A DNA stretch of 64,000 nucleotides from Brevibacillus panacihumi (GCF_003710985.1 NZ_RHHT01000015.1:1-64000); one strand, 5' to 3'; shown: positions 43,496-52,560, numbered from the stretch's first letter. The notes: generated from the letters alone by a model not told the origin. Numbers and translations: made by a program.

Positions 43496-44464
43496 ATGCA
43501 CAAAGATAACATTCTCGAGGTGAAAAATCTCGTCAAATGGTTCCCCGTAAAAAAGGGCTTGTTTTCGAAGACGAACAGCTATTTGAAAGCGGTGGATAAC
43601 GTCAGCTTTTCCATCCCCAGGGGAGAAGTGCTGGGGCTCGTAGGCGAATCGGGTTGCGGGAAATCGACAACAGGCAGAGCAATCCTCCGCTTGATCGAAG
43701 CGACGCAGGGAGAGGTGTTGCTGGAAGGGCAAGATTTGTATCGCTTGAATAAAGCAGCGCTCAAAGAAAAGCGAAAAGACATGCAAATCGTGTTTCAGGA
43801 CCCCTATGCCTCGCTCAATCCCAGGCTGACGATTCGCAGCATCATCGGTGAAGCGATCAAGCTGCATCAGGTGGTAGGCGAAAAAGAGCGGGAAGCGTTC
43901 ATGGAAGAGCTGCTCTACGAGGTGGGCTTGGGGAAGCATTTTCTGAACCATTTCCCCCATCAATTCTCCGGCGGTCAACGCCAGCGCATCGGGATTGCCC
44001 GGGCCTTGGCTGTCAGACCCAAGCTGGTGGTAATGGACGAAGCGGTATCGGCACTCGACGTCTCTGTTCAGGCGCAGGTGTTGAATCTGTTTCAGGATTT
44101 GCAGGAAAAGTACGGGCTTACCTATCTGTTTATCACCCACAATTTGAGTGTGGTCAAGCATATCTCCAATCGGATCGCCGTGATGTACCTGGGGCAAATC
44201 GTCGAGTTGGCCGACAAGGAAGAGTTTTTTCAAAATCCGCAGCATCCGTATTCGCGGGCTTTGATCAGCGCGATCCCGTCGTCCAGCCCGGAAATCAAGC
44301 GGGAGCGAATCCTGTTGAAAGGCGATTTGACCAGTCCGGTAGATCCGCCGCAGGGCTGCCGGTTTTATTCCAGATGTCCGGAAGCGCAAGCGATCTGCAA
44401 GGAAGTTCAGCCTCCTCAAAAAGAGGTGAGGAACGGGCATCTCGTCGCATGTCATTTACGATAA
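43496..44464 (+). CDS. Peptide ABC transporter ATPase, DppF/OppF type
   Basis: This 322-residue ATPase has Walker A GESGCGKSTTGRAI, signature FSGGQRQRIGIARAL, Walker B VVMDEAVSALD (Ala where Pro is usual) and the C-terminal RFYSRCPEAQAICKE cysteine motif. ATG 43496 follows AAGGAGGG. It completes the five-gene importer. Confidence 0.92.
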   Translation: MHKDNILEVKNLVKWFPVKKGLFSKTNSYLKAVDNVSFSIPRGEVLGLVGESGCGKSTTGRAILRLIEATQGEVLLEGQDLYRLNKAALKEKRKDMQIVFQDPYASLNPRLTIRSIIGEAIKLHQVVGEKEREAFMEELLYEVGLGKHFLNHFPHQFSGGQRQRIGIARALAVRPKLVVMDEAVSALDVSVQAQVLNLFQDLQEKYGLTYLFITHNLSVVKHISNRIAVMYLGQIVELADKEEFFQNPQHPYSRALISAIPSSSPEIKRERILLKGDLTSPVDPPQGCRFYSRCPEAQAICKEVQPPQKEVRNGHLVACHLR

Positions 44465-44488
44465 TTACGAGGAAAGGGAGGCAGAATC

Positions 44489-45631
44489 ATGCGAGAAAAA
44501 GCGGAAATCGTGATCGTGGGTGCAGGAGTGATCGGTTGCTCCATTGCTTATTTTTTGTCAAAAAAAGGATATTCTGATATTGTGGTGATCGACAAGGGGG
44601 GAATCTCTTCCGGGATCACAGGCATTTGTCCCGGGGGCGTACGGCAGCAGTGGGGAACCGAAATCAACTGTCTGATGGCCAAAGCATCGACTGAGTTTTA
44701 TCAGCGGATCAACGACGAGCTGGAACCGGAATATGAAATCAAGTTCCGCCAGGTGGGATACCTGTATCTGTTTCACAGCGAGCAGGCGGCCAAAAACTAT
44801 CAGCCGAGCCTGGAGCTGCAAAACAGGCTGGGCATCCCCACCAAATTTATCACTCGGGATGAAGTGAAAGAGATTGTGCCGGGGGTCAATACGGACACCT
44901 TCCTTTCCGCTTCTTATTGCCCGACGGATGGATTTGCTGACGATGCCTACCATGTGACGACCAGCTTTGCGGCAGCGGCCAAACGGCGAGGCGTCCGGTT
45001 TATTCTCGACGAGGTTCCGCAAATCCTGGTGGAGAACAATCGAGTGGTGGGTGTGCAGACGGGGCGGGGCAGGATTGATTGCAGCTTCGTCGTCAATGCC
45101 GCGGGACTAGGCTCCAAAGAATTGGCCGCAACCATCGGAGTGGAGATTCCGATCCAGCCGGAGGTTCGCCGGATTTTGTACACCAATCGGATCGAGGAGC
45201 GGATTTTGGAGCCGCTGCTGATCTCTTTTGAGCGCGGTTTCGCAGCCAAGCAATTGACAGACGGAACGATCTATCTCAGCTATTTGGGCAGTGATATGAA
45301 GCCGCCGTACAATAGCTTCGATTATCAGATGAAAGCCGCCGAAGTAGGCATGGAGCTGTTCCCGCCCTTGGAACAAGTAGAGTTCCGCACACATGTGGAC
45401 GGCACCTACGACAGTACCCTAGACCATCAGGCGATTCTTGGAGGGGTGGACGAAGTGGCAGGGTACTACCAAGCGATCGGGATGAGCGGACACGGCTTTA
45501 TGATGGCCCCTGCCATCGGAGAGACCATCGCGGATACGATCATCGGAAACAAGACGTCTGTTGATATTTCGCCGCTTCACTTTAACCGTTTCCGCCAAAA
45601 TGCGCTGATTCCAGAGCCGAGGGTGGTCTAA
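44489..45631 (+). CDS. FAD-dependent oxidoreductase, DAO/sarcosine-oxidase type
   Basis: This 380-residue flavoprotein opens with IVIVGAGVIGCSIAYFLSKKG (dinucleotide fold) and ends in the usual FAD block GYYQAIGMSGHGFMMAPAIGE. The family oxidises secondary amines and D- or imino acids such as sarcosine, glycine or proline. Next to proline-specific peptidases, an imino-acid or N-methyl amino acid is a plausible substrate; this is inference. ATG 44489 follows GGAAAGGGAGG. Its stop overlaps an upstream ATG of the DUF3830 frame by one base. Confidence 0.88.
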   Translation: MREKAEIVIVGAGVIGCSIAYFLSKKGYSDIVVIDKGGISSGITGICPGGVRQQWGTEINCLMAKASTEFYQRINDELEPEYEIKFRQVGYLYLFHSEQAAKNYQPSLELQNRLGIPTKFITRDEVKEIVPGVNTDTFLSASYCPTDGFADDAYHVTTSFAAAAKRRGVRFILDEVPQILVENNRVVGVQTGRGRIDCSFVVNAAGLGSKELAATIGVEIPIQPEVRRILYTNRIEERILEPLLISFERGFAAKQLTDGTIYLSYLGSDMKPPYNSFDYQMKAAEVGMELFPPLEQVEFRTHVDGTYDSTLDHQAILGGVDEVAGYYQAIGMSGHGFMMAPAIGETIADTIIGNKTSVDISPLHFNRFRQNALIPEPRVV

Positions 45632-45648
45632 TGGAAGGGAGAGAGAAC

Positions 45649-46125
45649 ATGTCCAATCAGATTAAGCTGTCTTTTCCCCATCATCAGATCGAGATTTGGG
45701 CAGACCTGTTGACGGAAAAAGCACCGATTACGTGCAAGGCGATTTGGGAGATTCTCGAAACGCCTCTGCAGGTATCCTGCAAGCATGCCATGTACACGGG
45801 AAAAGAGCTTTCCATCCAGCTTCCACAGGAGCGCTGCGACACAACCCCGTTGCATGAGGTCGCACCCGAAAATCAAACCTGCTTTCCGGCGGTCGGCGAT
45901 CTCTTGTTTACGTACATGCCGCCCTATGCCTGGAACGGCATCCCCGCACCGATCTATGATTTGGGATGCTTTTATGGGCAGGACTGCCGAACCTTTTTCC
46001 CGATGGGCTGGGTGCCAGGCAACCGTTTTGCAGCCATTCGCCAGGAAGATCTCGAAGCCTTTGCGCTCATGGGTGCCAAGGCGATCCAGGAAGGCCAGCA
46101 GACGATCATCCTTCAGCGTGCTTAG
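45649..46125 (+). CDS. DUF3830-family cyclophilin-like protein
   Basis: This 158-residue DUF3830 protein (MSNQIKLSFPHHQIEIWADL onward, GDLLFTYMPPYAWNG) belongs to a family with a cyclophilin-like beta-barrel fold and no known activity. I start at ATG 45649 since AAGGGAGAG precedes it; ATG 45631 is an upstream option overlapping the oxidoreductase stop. It ends the peptide operon, overlapping the convergent Crp/Fnr gene by 20 bp. DUF3830 genes often sit in amino-acid or peptide operons, so a catabolic helper or isomerase role is possible. Confidence 0.82.
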   Translation: MSNQIKLSFPHHQIEIWADLLTEKAPITCKAIWEILETPLQVSCKHAMYTGKELSIQLPQERCDTTPLHEVAPENQTCFPAVGDLLFTYMPPYAWNGIPAPIYDLGCFYGQDCRTFFPMGWVPGNRFAAIRQEDLEAFALMGAKAIQEGQQTIILQRA

Positions 46126-46828
46126 TGAGCTTCCAGGTCTCATCCTGAACAAGTGATTCCAGACGGGGCAGATCGGTTATCACATAGTATTTGTTTTGCT
46201 TCTCCAAAATGTGGTGCCGCTCCAGCCACTTGAGGGTATTGATGACGGTGATTCGTGTGGTGCCGACCAGATTCGCCATCTCCTGATGGGTAAAGGTCGT
46301 GGCGATCTGGATCGAATCCTGCTCCAATGGCGTGCCGTAATTGAGCGCCAACTGGATGAGAGTGGCACAGATCCGGTGCGGAGCCTTCCTGTAGCTTAGC
46401 TGCAACGACTGCGCGCATAGCATGCGGTATTTGCGGCTTTCAAAATGAAGCAGCTGCTCCACCAAATGGAAGTTTTGCTTCAGCAATTCTCTGAACCGGC
46501 CGGTGCTGATTTTGTAGAGAACCGTTTTGGAAACCGTAATGGCGCTGGTGGCATGGGGCAGGTTGCCAAGCGAGTCGTACTCTCCGATCAAGCCGTTTTT
46601 TCCAATGAAGGCCAATGCTTTCTCCTCACCGGCTGGCGTGGTGGCATATAGACATACCCTGCCGCTTGCGATGAGATACAAGTGTTCAGCCTCGTCATCC
46701 TGTTCGAAAATGATCGTATCCTTTTTACATTCGATCGGGGTCCCGGCTTCCTTCAAAAGTTCCCATTGATCGGGCAGATTCTCCAGCCACGGGGTTGCCT
46801 GATAAACTTCTCTGATGGACTCTAGCAA
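46106..46828 (-). CDS. Crp/Fnr-family regulator
   Basis: This is a regulator of about 240 residues: an N-terminal cyclic-nucleotide-binding-like barrel (ECKKDTIIFEQDDEAEHLYLIASGRV) and a C-terminal helix-turn-helix (FTHQEMANLVGTTRITVINTLKWLE). It lacks the Fnr cysteine cluster, so oxygen sensing by Fe-S is unlikely. TTG 46828 fits AGAGGTGG 5 bases upstream; a GTG at 46837 is too close to that site. Facing the end of the peptide operon, it is the best local candidate to regulate it. Confidence 0.87.
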   Translation of the reverse strand: MLESIREVYQATPWLENLPDQWELLKEAGTPIECKKDTIIFEQDDEAEHLYLIASGRVCLYATTPAGEEKALAFIGKNGLIGEYDSLGNLPHATSAITVSKTVLYKISTGRFRELLKQNFHLVEQLLHFESRKYRMLCAQSLQLSYRKAPHRICATLIQLALNYGTPLEQDSIQIATTFTHQEMANLVGTTRITVINTLKWLERHHILEKQNKYYVITDLPRLESLVQDETWKLTKHAEG

Positions 46829-46937
46829 TGTATCCACCTCTGCTGTTCGAAAATTGTGAAAGTAGGGTTGTTAAAAAGGATTATATCACAGGCGGGAATT
46901 GACAGGGGATAGTGCCGCTTTGAAATGGAACAAGCAA

Positions 46938-46968
46938 CGTAAAACCTCTTGGCAGCAAGAGGTTTTTT
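46938..46968. terminator. Bidirectional terminator
   Basis: AAACCTCTT and AAGAGGTTT form a stem around a six-base loop, with T runs when read from either strand. It serves the minus-strand gene at 46988. Confidence 0.8.
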
Positions 46969-46987
46969 CTTATGTCTATGAGACGGG

Positions 46988-47605
46988 CTATTTCTGGCTT
47001 GACGTTTCCAGTACCCGTTCGAACGCATTGCCATTCCATTCGTACACGCGTTTGAACGATGTGCCTGCTGCATTATTGTAATAAACCGTTTCAAAGGATG
47101 CATGGCTCCCTTTCGTAAACAAAATGGAGTAGCCACGCTCGGAACTGATGATCTCTTGATCGGGTACTATAGGAAGCTCCTTGATTTTGTCGTCGATGAT
47201 CGTAAACAACCGATAGATGTAAACATTGCTGGATGCATATTGCCCGATGGCAAAATCGGGATGACCATCCTGGTTGTAATCCGAGAATTGAAAGGAAAAA
47301 GGCTTTTGAAAGCGCAATTCCTCGAACGACTCATTCAATCGGGCAGTTGAGACGATTTGGCGACGATCGTCCAGCAATTGGAGCTCAAAGGTTCCTGTCC
47401 AATTGGGTCCCAAAAAGGGTCCGGGTTCATGCTCTACGCTATAGAGGCCATCTGTCATCGCGAGGACAATACGGGTGGCTTTGGAAGCAGCGGATGTGGA
47501 ATCAATCAGACTGTCGGCCAATATCGCCCTATGCTGAGGAGCTTCGGACGTTCCGGCATGCAAAAGGGCGGCGAAGATAAGCGTACAGAGTGGCACTCGC
47601 ATCAT
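46988..47605 (-). CDS. Secreted protein with a calcium-binding-like loop
   Basis: This 205-residue protein has a signal peptide (MMRVPLCTLIFAALLHAG). In the middle, FSDYNQDGHPDFAIGQY matches the Asp-rich loop of FG-GAP/VCBS-type repeats that binds calcium. The rest is beta-rich and I do not recognise a family. ATG 47605 has GGAGG about 9 bases upstream. Confidence 0.7.
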   Translation of the reverse strand: MMRVPLCTLIFAALLHAGTSEAPQHRAILADSLIDSTSAASKATRIVLAMTDGLYSVEHEPGPFLGPNWTGTFELQLLDDRRQIVSTARLNESFEELRFQKPFSFQFSDYNQDGHPDFAIGQYASSNVYIYRLFTIIDDKIKELPIVPDQEIISSERGYSILFTKGSHASFETVYYNNAAGTSFKRVYEWNGNAFERVLETSSQK

Positions 47606-47681
47606 TCAGATATCCTCCAACGTATAGGGTTACTTGTATGACGTCAGAGGAATGGAAATGGTTTCTGGTTGACCACTCCTT

Positions 47682-48005
47682 TTAATGACGGGGGGCCCAT
47701 AACATGATCGAGACGCCAACGATGCAGACCATAGCCCCGATCCAGTCGTACATATCCGGCGTTTTTTTGTCAATCCACCATCCCCACAATACTGCCAGAG
47801 CGATGAAAACACCGCCGTAAGCAGCATAGACTCTGCCAAACGAAGGGAAGTTTTGGAGAGTAGGAATAATTCCATAAGAAACAAGAATGAGGCTGCCGAC
47901 GATCCCATACCAAAGCGGCTTCGATTCACGCAGCCATAACCAGACCAAATATCCGCCGCCAATCTCTGCAAGTCCAGCGAGAATAAATAGAAAAATAGCA
48001 AGCAC
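47682..48005 (-). CDS. ynfA: YnfA-family (UPF0060) membrane protein
   Basis: This is a 107-residue protein with four membrane segments and the UPF0060 signatures [26 protein letters not shown] and [11 protein letters not shown]. YnfA proteins resemble small-multidrug-resistance transporters, and the E. coli member has been linked to drug efflux. The start is GTG 48005 with GGAAGG 11 bases upstream. It lies 19 bp past the stop of the LysR gene on the same strand. Confidence 0.9.
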   Translation of the reverse strand: MLAIFLFILAGLAEIGGGYLVWLWLRESKPLWYGIVGSLILVSYGIIPTLQNFPSFGRVYAAYGGVFIALAVLWGWWIDKKTPDMYDWIGAMVCIVGVSIMLWAPRH

Positions 48006-48024
48006 GATGTTTCACACCTTCCAT

Positions 48025-48906
48025 TCAGGCAAAATTGCGCCGAGTTTCTTCCAAAAAGGATTGCACTGCCGGAGCCAAATAACGATTTTTCATATAAGCC
48101 ACATAAATGGTCCTTTCCAGCGCAGGAGAATGGATCGTTTTTCGGACGATGGATGCGTCCATGGGTTCGGATACATAATTTTCGGGAATAATGGTAATTC
48201 CCAAATTTTCCCTAACCAGGGTTAATGCGGTTTCAAAACGTTCAATCTCAAATTTGATTGTCGGGGTCGCTTGCTCGAGTGAAAAGGCTCTCAGGATATC
48301 TGCCCTTGTTTGAAAACCTTCCGTGCTAATAATGAAGGATTCCTGTTCCAGATCTTTGATGTGAATAGACTCCTTCTGCGCCAAAGGATGATCTCTGTGC
48401 AGGACAAGGACCAATTTTTCATCGTATAAAGGGAGTGATTCGATGTCCTCTTCTTCTATACATTGGTTGGTAATGAGCAGATGCGTATGGTATTTCCGCA
48501 ATGATTCCTTCACTGCCTTTCCACCCAGCACTTCCAACAGCTTAAAGTGAATGTCAGGAAAGCGGTCTTGATAGGTGCGGATGACTTTGGGAATCCAGTG
48601 CTTGACGGATTCAATGATGCCAATGATGAGTTCGCCGCTTCCCGTCAGCTTTACTTCTTCCATTTCTTTTTTCAACATGTTCATTTGAGAAAGCAGCAGG
48701 GTTGCTTTCGTATATAAAATTTTACCAGCGTCCGTCAATTCCACCCTTCTGGTATTTCTCTCCAGCAGCGGAGAGCCGACCTCCAGCTCCAGATTTTTAA
48801 TGGCATTGCTTAAGGAAGGCTGTGAAATATGCAGTCTTTGTGCGGCTTTGGAGTAGCTCAACTGATCCGCAACCGTCACAAAATAATGTAATTGTTTGAT
48901 GTCCAA
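48025..48906 (-). CDS. LysR-family regulator
   Basis: This 293-residue regulator has an N-terminal helix-turn-helix SYSKAAQRLHISQPSLSNAI and a periplasmic-binding-fold effector domain. TTG 48906 (MDIKQLHYFVTVADQ) follows AGGTGA. It is divergent from hutG-gltS, with a LysR-type dyad next to its start, so it likely controls both. Glutamate or a histidine breakdown product is a plausible effector. Confidence 0.92.
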   Translation of the reverse strand: MDIKQLHYFVTVADQLSYSKAAQRLHISQPSLSNAIKNLELEVGSPLLERNTRRVELTDAGKILYTKATLLLSQMNMLKKEMEEVKLTGSGELIIGIIESVKHWIPKVIRTYQDRFPDIHFKLLEVLGGKAVKESLRKYHTHLLITNQCIEEEDIESLPLYDEKLVLVLHRDHPLAQKESIHIKDLEQESFIISTEGFQTRADILRAFSLEQATPTIKFEIERFETALTLVRENLGITIIPENYVSEPMDASIVRKTIHSPALERTIYVAYMKNRYLAPAVQSFLEETRRNFA

Positions 48907-48927
48907 GTAAATCACCTGCCACTATTT

Positions 48928-48942
48928 ATAGCATCAAGCTAT
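48928..48942. promoter_or_regulatory. LysR-type dyad ATAGC-N5-GCTAT
   Basis: The inverted repeat ATAGC ATCAA GCTAT fits the T-N11-A pattern of LysR sites and lies 22 bp upstream of the lysR start, about 90 bp before hutG. Confidence 0.6.
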
Positions 48943-49034
48943 TAATTTATTTAAATTATATATTAGAAATAATAAGTTTGTCATTATATAATCAAAAAAC
49001 AAAATCTACTTAAGGTTCAGAAAGGGTGAATAGA

Positions 49035-50012
49035 TTGCCTAGGAGTGTTTCAGCTGATGTATGGACCGGTCGGATTGATCATACGGAAAGAAGAAGCAGT
49101 TTTCGTTACCATCAACTGGTGGAGCGAGTAGATCTCGAAAACATGCCGATTTCTGCGGATCGCACATGTGCCCTCATCGGGTTTGAGTGTGAAGAAGGAG
49201 TCAGGCGCAATCAAGGTCGAGTAGGTGCGGCTCAAGCACCGAATGCAATCAGGCAAGCGCTTGCAAGTCTTCCTTGGAGACAGTCGGAAGGGAAACGGCT
49301 TGTCGATGTGGGGAATGTTTCTTGTCAAGGCGACAAGCTTGAGGAGGCCCAGGAGGAATTGGGTCAGGCGGTATTTGAACTATTATCAAAATCGGCGACT
49401 CCTATTATTCTGGGCGGGGGACATGAAACCCTGTATGGACATTATGCAGGTGTACGAAAGCATATAGGAAATGATGCTTCCCTGGGGATCATTAATATTG
49501 ACGCCCACTTTGATCTGCGCTCCTATGAAAAGCAGCCGTCATCGGGTACGATGTTTCGGCAAATCCTGGAGCATGACCCGAATAGCCGCTATTACGTGCT
49601 GGGAATCCAGCGGTTTGGCAATACGCAAGAGCTCTTCGATAAAGCGGATGAGCTGGGAGTTCGTTACGTATATGAAGAAGAGATGGCCGGCGAACGGATG
49701 CAAGACATTCTGGCATCCCTGCATGCATTCATCGAAAATCATGATCATGTCATGCTTACGCTTTGCACGGATGTTTTGAATGCAGCCTTCGCTCCGGGAG
49801 TCAGTGCTCCGTCTCCTTTTGGCTTGACCCCCATGCTGGTCCGATCCTTGATCCGCGCAGTTGCCGCTCATAAGAAAACGCTTTCTTTTGATATTTGTGA
49901 AGTAAATCCGGTCTTGGACGAAAACGGAAGAACGGTGAAATTAGGTGCTTATCTGACGAATGAAGCCATCATGGCATTTTTAGGGGGAGACAACTATGAC
50001 TTTAGCACTTAA
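49035..50012 (+). CDS. hutG: Formimidoylglutamase-type ureohydrolase
   Basis: This 325-residue arginase-fold enzyme has the manganese-site motifs GGGHETLYGHY, NIDAHFDLR and TDVLNAAFAPGVSAP. The last has Cys and Asn at positions that are Asp in arginases. HutG converts N-formiminoglutamate to glutamate and formamide in histidine use. TTG 49035 has AGAAAGGG 9 bases upstream; GTG 49026 touches that site. It overlaps gltS by 17 bp. No other hut genes are in the window, so a different amidine substrate is possible. Confidence 0.85.
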   Translation: MPRSVSADVWTGRIDHTERRSSFRYHQLVERVDLENMPISADRTCALIGFECEEGVRRNQGRVGAAQAPNAIRQALASLPWRQSEGKRLVDVGNVSCQGDKLEEAQEELGQAVFELLSKSATPIILGGGHETLYGHYAGVRKHIGNDASLGIINIDAHFDLRSYEKQPSSGTMFRQILEHDPNSRYYVLGIQRFGNTQELFDKADELGVRYVYEEEMAGERMQDILASLHAFIENHDHVMLTLCTDVLNAAFAPGVSAPSPFGLTPMLVRSLIRAVAAHKKTLSFDICEVNPVLDENGRTVKLGAYLTNEAIMAFLGGDNYDFST

Positions 50013-51183
50013 TCAAGTAAATACGATTTTTCTGGCGGTAGCACTTCTCGTATTGGGAACGTATCTGGTCAAAAAAGCAGGATTCCTGCAAAAGTTCTGT
50101 ATACCGGCACCGGTTGTCGGGGGGCTGTTATTCGCCATCGTGGCAACAGCCCTGAAAGCGACTGGCGTTTTGGAAATAACCCTGGATACCTCCTTGCAGA
50201 GTCTGTTCATGCTGACTTTCTTCACCACAGTAGGGCTGGGAGCAAGCTTCAAGCTGATCAAATTGGGCGGCAAGCTGCTCGTCATTTACTGGATTGCCTG
50301 TGGCGTCTTGGCTTTGGCACAAAACGTGATCGGTGTCTCCCTGGCTTCGTTATTCGGCATTCATCCTCTGATTGGTATGATGGCAGGGGCCGTTTCCATG
50401 GAAGGTGGACACGGTGCGGCAGGCGCGTTTGGACAAACTCTGGAAGATATGGGAATCCAATCAGCGTTGGCGATCGGGATTGCGGCGGCAACCTTTGGTC
50501 TCGTAGCAGGGGGTCTGGTAGGCGGACCGACTGTTAAATACCTGGTTTCCAAATACGATCTCAAACCAACGGAAACAGAAGAGACCGTCGAGACAGTAGA
50601 AGAGAAAGCACAACCGATTACGACGAATACCTTCTTCATCCAAGTACTGCTCATCACGTTCTGTATGGCATTGGGAACGTATTTGGGCGAGCTGTTCTCG
50701 ACAGCAACCGGCTTTGTTCTCCCCGGTTATGTAGGGGCTATGTTTGTGGCAGTCATCGTGCGCAACATCGCGGACAAGCTCAATCCGAATGCGATCGACA
50801 TGAAGAGCATCAACCTGATCGGCGACGTAACACTTGGCATTTTCCTTTCCATGGCCCTCATGAGCATCAAATTGTGGGAGGTCGCAGATCTTGCGCTTCC
50901 AATGCTGGTTATCGTGTTTGTACAGGTTGTATTTATCGTCCTGTTCGGTGCTTTGATTCTGTTCCGACTGCTTGGCAAGAACTATGACGCTGCCGTAATG
51001 GTTGCAGGCTTTACAGGACATGGTCTTGGCGCGACACCTAATGCAATGGCAAATATGGCGGCAGTAACGGCCCGTTTTGGACCTTCGCGAAAAGCGTACC
51101 TGGTCGTTCCCATCGTAGGGGCCTTCCTGATTGATGTGTTCGGCATGCCGATCATCATCGCCACGATCAATTTGTTTAAATAA
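49996..51183 (+). CDS. gltS: Sodium/glutamate symporter
   Basis: This 395-residue membrane protein of the GltS (ESS) family has about ten helices and the pore-loop signatures SMEGGHGAAGAFG and GFTGHGLGATPNAMANM. It imports glutamate with sodium. Being translationally overlapped with hutG suggests linked glutamate metabolism under the divergent LysR. A terminator follows. Confidence 0.95.
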   Translation: MTLALNQVNTIFLAVALLVLGTYLVKKAGFLQKFCIPAPVVGGLLFAIVATALKATGVLEITLDTSLQSLFMLTFFTTVGLGASFKLIKLGGKLLVIYWIACGVLALAQNVIGVSLASLFGIHPLIGMMAGAVSMEGGHGAAGAFGQTLEDMGIQSALAIGIAAATFGLVAGGLVGGPTVKYLVSKYDLKPTETEETVETVEEKAQPITTNTFFIQVLLITFCMALGTYLGELFSTATGFVLPGYVGAMFVAVIVRNIADKLNPNAIDMKSINLIGDVTLGIFLSMALMSIKLWEVADLALPMLVIVFVQVVFIVLFGALILFRLLGKNYDAAVMVAGFTGHGLGATPNAMANMAAVTARFGPSRKAYLVVPIVGAFLIDVFGMPIIIATINLFK

Positions 51184-51194
51184 GATGAGAAAAG

Positions 51195-51240
51195 ATCCCT
51201 TCATGCTGGAGAGACAATCTGGCTGAAGGGATTTTTTGTG
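51195..51240 (+). terminator. Terminator of hutG-gltS
   Basis: ATCCCTTCA (51195-51203) pairs with TGAAGGGAT (51224-51232) and is followed by a T run. Confidence 0.88.
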
Positions 51241-51271
51241 GTATGATCAATCTATGAAAAAGGGGGAAGCT

Positions 51272-51556
51272 ATGAAAACAAAAATAAAGAGAGTAAAATT
51301 CCAGCCTGAATATAAAAATCCGAAGTATTCGGTCTTTCTCGAAAGTCCGGAGGGAAATGAACTATACATCGAGTTTGATTATACCTACACAAATAAAACA
51401 TACATGCCGCTAAAAGTAGAATACAATGGGGTGGAAAATGGAGCAAAACTCGCTTGGTATACAAGCAAGGTAGAAAATATGACAGTATATTCATTCTTGG
51501 ATACAATCGCGAAACAGATCAACAAAAAATACAATTTTACTTCCAAAGATGAATAG
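51272..51556 (+). CDS. Hypothetical 94-residue protein
   Basis: ATG 51272 (MKTKIKRVKFQPEYKNPKYS) follows AAAGGGGGAAG. The protein is basic at the start and beta-rich (VFLESPEGNELYIEFDYTY), without membrane segments. No family recognised. A terminator lies about 45 bp downstream. Confidence 0.6.
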   Translation: MKTKIKRVKFQPEYKNPKYSVFLESPEGNELYIEFDYTYTNKTYMPLKVEYNGVENGAKLAWYTSKVENMTVYSFLDTIAKQINKKYNFTSKDE

Positions 51557-51601
51557 GATGACAGGAAGGAATCTCGGGGTAACCACCTTGAGGCAGTGCA
51601 G

Positions 51602-51632
51602 AAACCCCTTTGGCAATCAAAGGGGTTTTTTT
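51602..51632 (+). terminator. Intrinsic terminator
   Basis: AAACCCCTTTG and CAAAGGGGTTT pair over 11 bp, followed by T's. It separates the hypothetical gene from the convergent one at 51644. Confidence 0.9.
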
Positions 51633-51643
51633 GCTTCCGATCG

Positions 51644-51919
51644 TCACTCTGTTGAAAACCTCTTCTTATATAAAACATATACACCCATAAAGAAAGGAAC
51701 GGTCACCAATCCGTACCAGAGGATGGAAGTGTATGTAGGGGAAGACCAGTAAACAATGTGAAGCTGTCCTTCTGGATTTTCACGAAGATGCTGCTGAATG
51801 ACTTTTAGAAACTCTATCTGTTCCTGGTTAGATCGATACAAGTCCCATGTATAATAAGCCCAAAAAATCAGGAGATTTACAATGAGTGAAAAGATGAAGG
51901 ATCTAACTAACGTTGTCAA
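51644..51919 (-). CDS. Hypothetical membrane protein, 91 residues
   Basis: Two hydrophobic segments (SFIFSLIVNLLIFWAYYTW and ILWYGLVTVPFFMGVYVLY) flank a polar helix (NQEQIEFLKVIQQHLRENPE). TTG 51919 follows AGGTGG. No family recognised. Confidence 0.6.
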   Translation of the reverse strand: MTTLVRSFIFSLIVNLLIFWAYYTWDLYRSNQEQIEFLKVIQQHLRENPEGQLHIVYWSSPTYTSILWYGLVTVPFFMGVYVLYKKRFSTE

Positions 51920-52014
51920 AAAACCACCTACTATACCTTTTTTGGAATTATATCACAAAAAGGGAAGATAGGGTATTTTTGGGAAATGCTTGACCATCAG
52001 AAAGATCAGTCGTC

Positions 52015-52447
52015 TTACTGGTGATCCAGAAGGCGTTCCATCAGATCAAGCAATGTGTTTCCAACCGTTTCGGGGTCCTCCAGCATGTGAAAGTGACGGC
52101 CCGGAAAAGAGGCCGTAGCAGTTGTGCCTGGGAATGATGGCATCTACAAATATATAGCCAATGATCTTGTGATCGAGACTTTCCCTTACAGAGGGAAGCA
52201 AGGAACCAGCGCCGCTATGACCAACCAGGACGATTTTGGAATGAGGAGGTATTGTCCGAAGCGCTTCCGACACGGACCAAGCATGATCTTTCCAGTAACA
52301 GGGTGAGGTGTCGTGATTGCGAAGCGTGGGTATGAACACCTCCGTACCCATATTCCTTATGTACTCAGCTACAGGGCGCCAAGTAAAGGGGCCCACAAGT
52401 GGACTGTGAAGCAGAACAACGGGGACATCGTGTACGCGCAGGTTCAT
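52015..52447 (-). pseudogene. Alpha/beta hydrolase with internal deletion
   Basis: ATG 52447 (AAGGGG upstream) starts MNLRVHDVPVVLLHSPLVGP; the nucleophile elbow is VLVGHSGAGSLLP (catalytic Ser) and the strand after it ends FVDAIIP. About 90 family residues are then missing, and another frame resumes with FPGRHFHMLEDPETVGNTLL, which carries the catalytic His, to the stop at 52015. The lid and acid region are lost, so it is a deletion pseudogene. Confidence 0.75.
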
Positions 52448-52560
52448 GGCAGATCCCCTTCCGTACATGCTTTAGACGTCAAAGGCCAGGTTGACAACTT
52501 TCCACTCTTCATCGATTTTTTTTAAAGGTTACATGTAAAAAGGTTGGGGGGCTGACTAGC

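Noticed and set aside
44041-44080. Ala in place of Pro in the Walker B region of the DppF-type ATPase (DEAVSALD)
   Set aside because: The catalytic Asp-Glu pair is intact and this position tolerates change, so I do not treat it as a defect.
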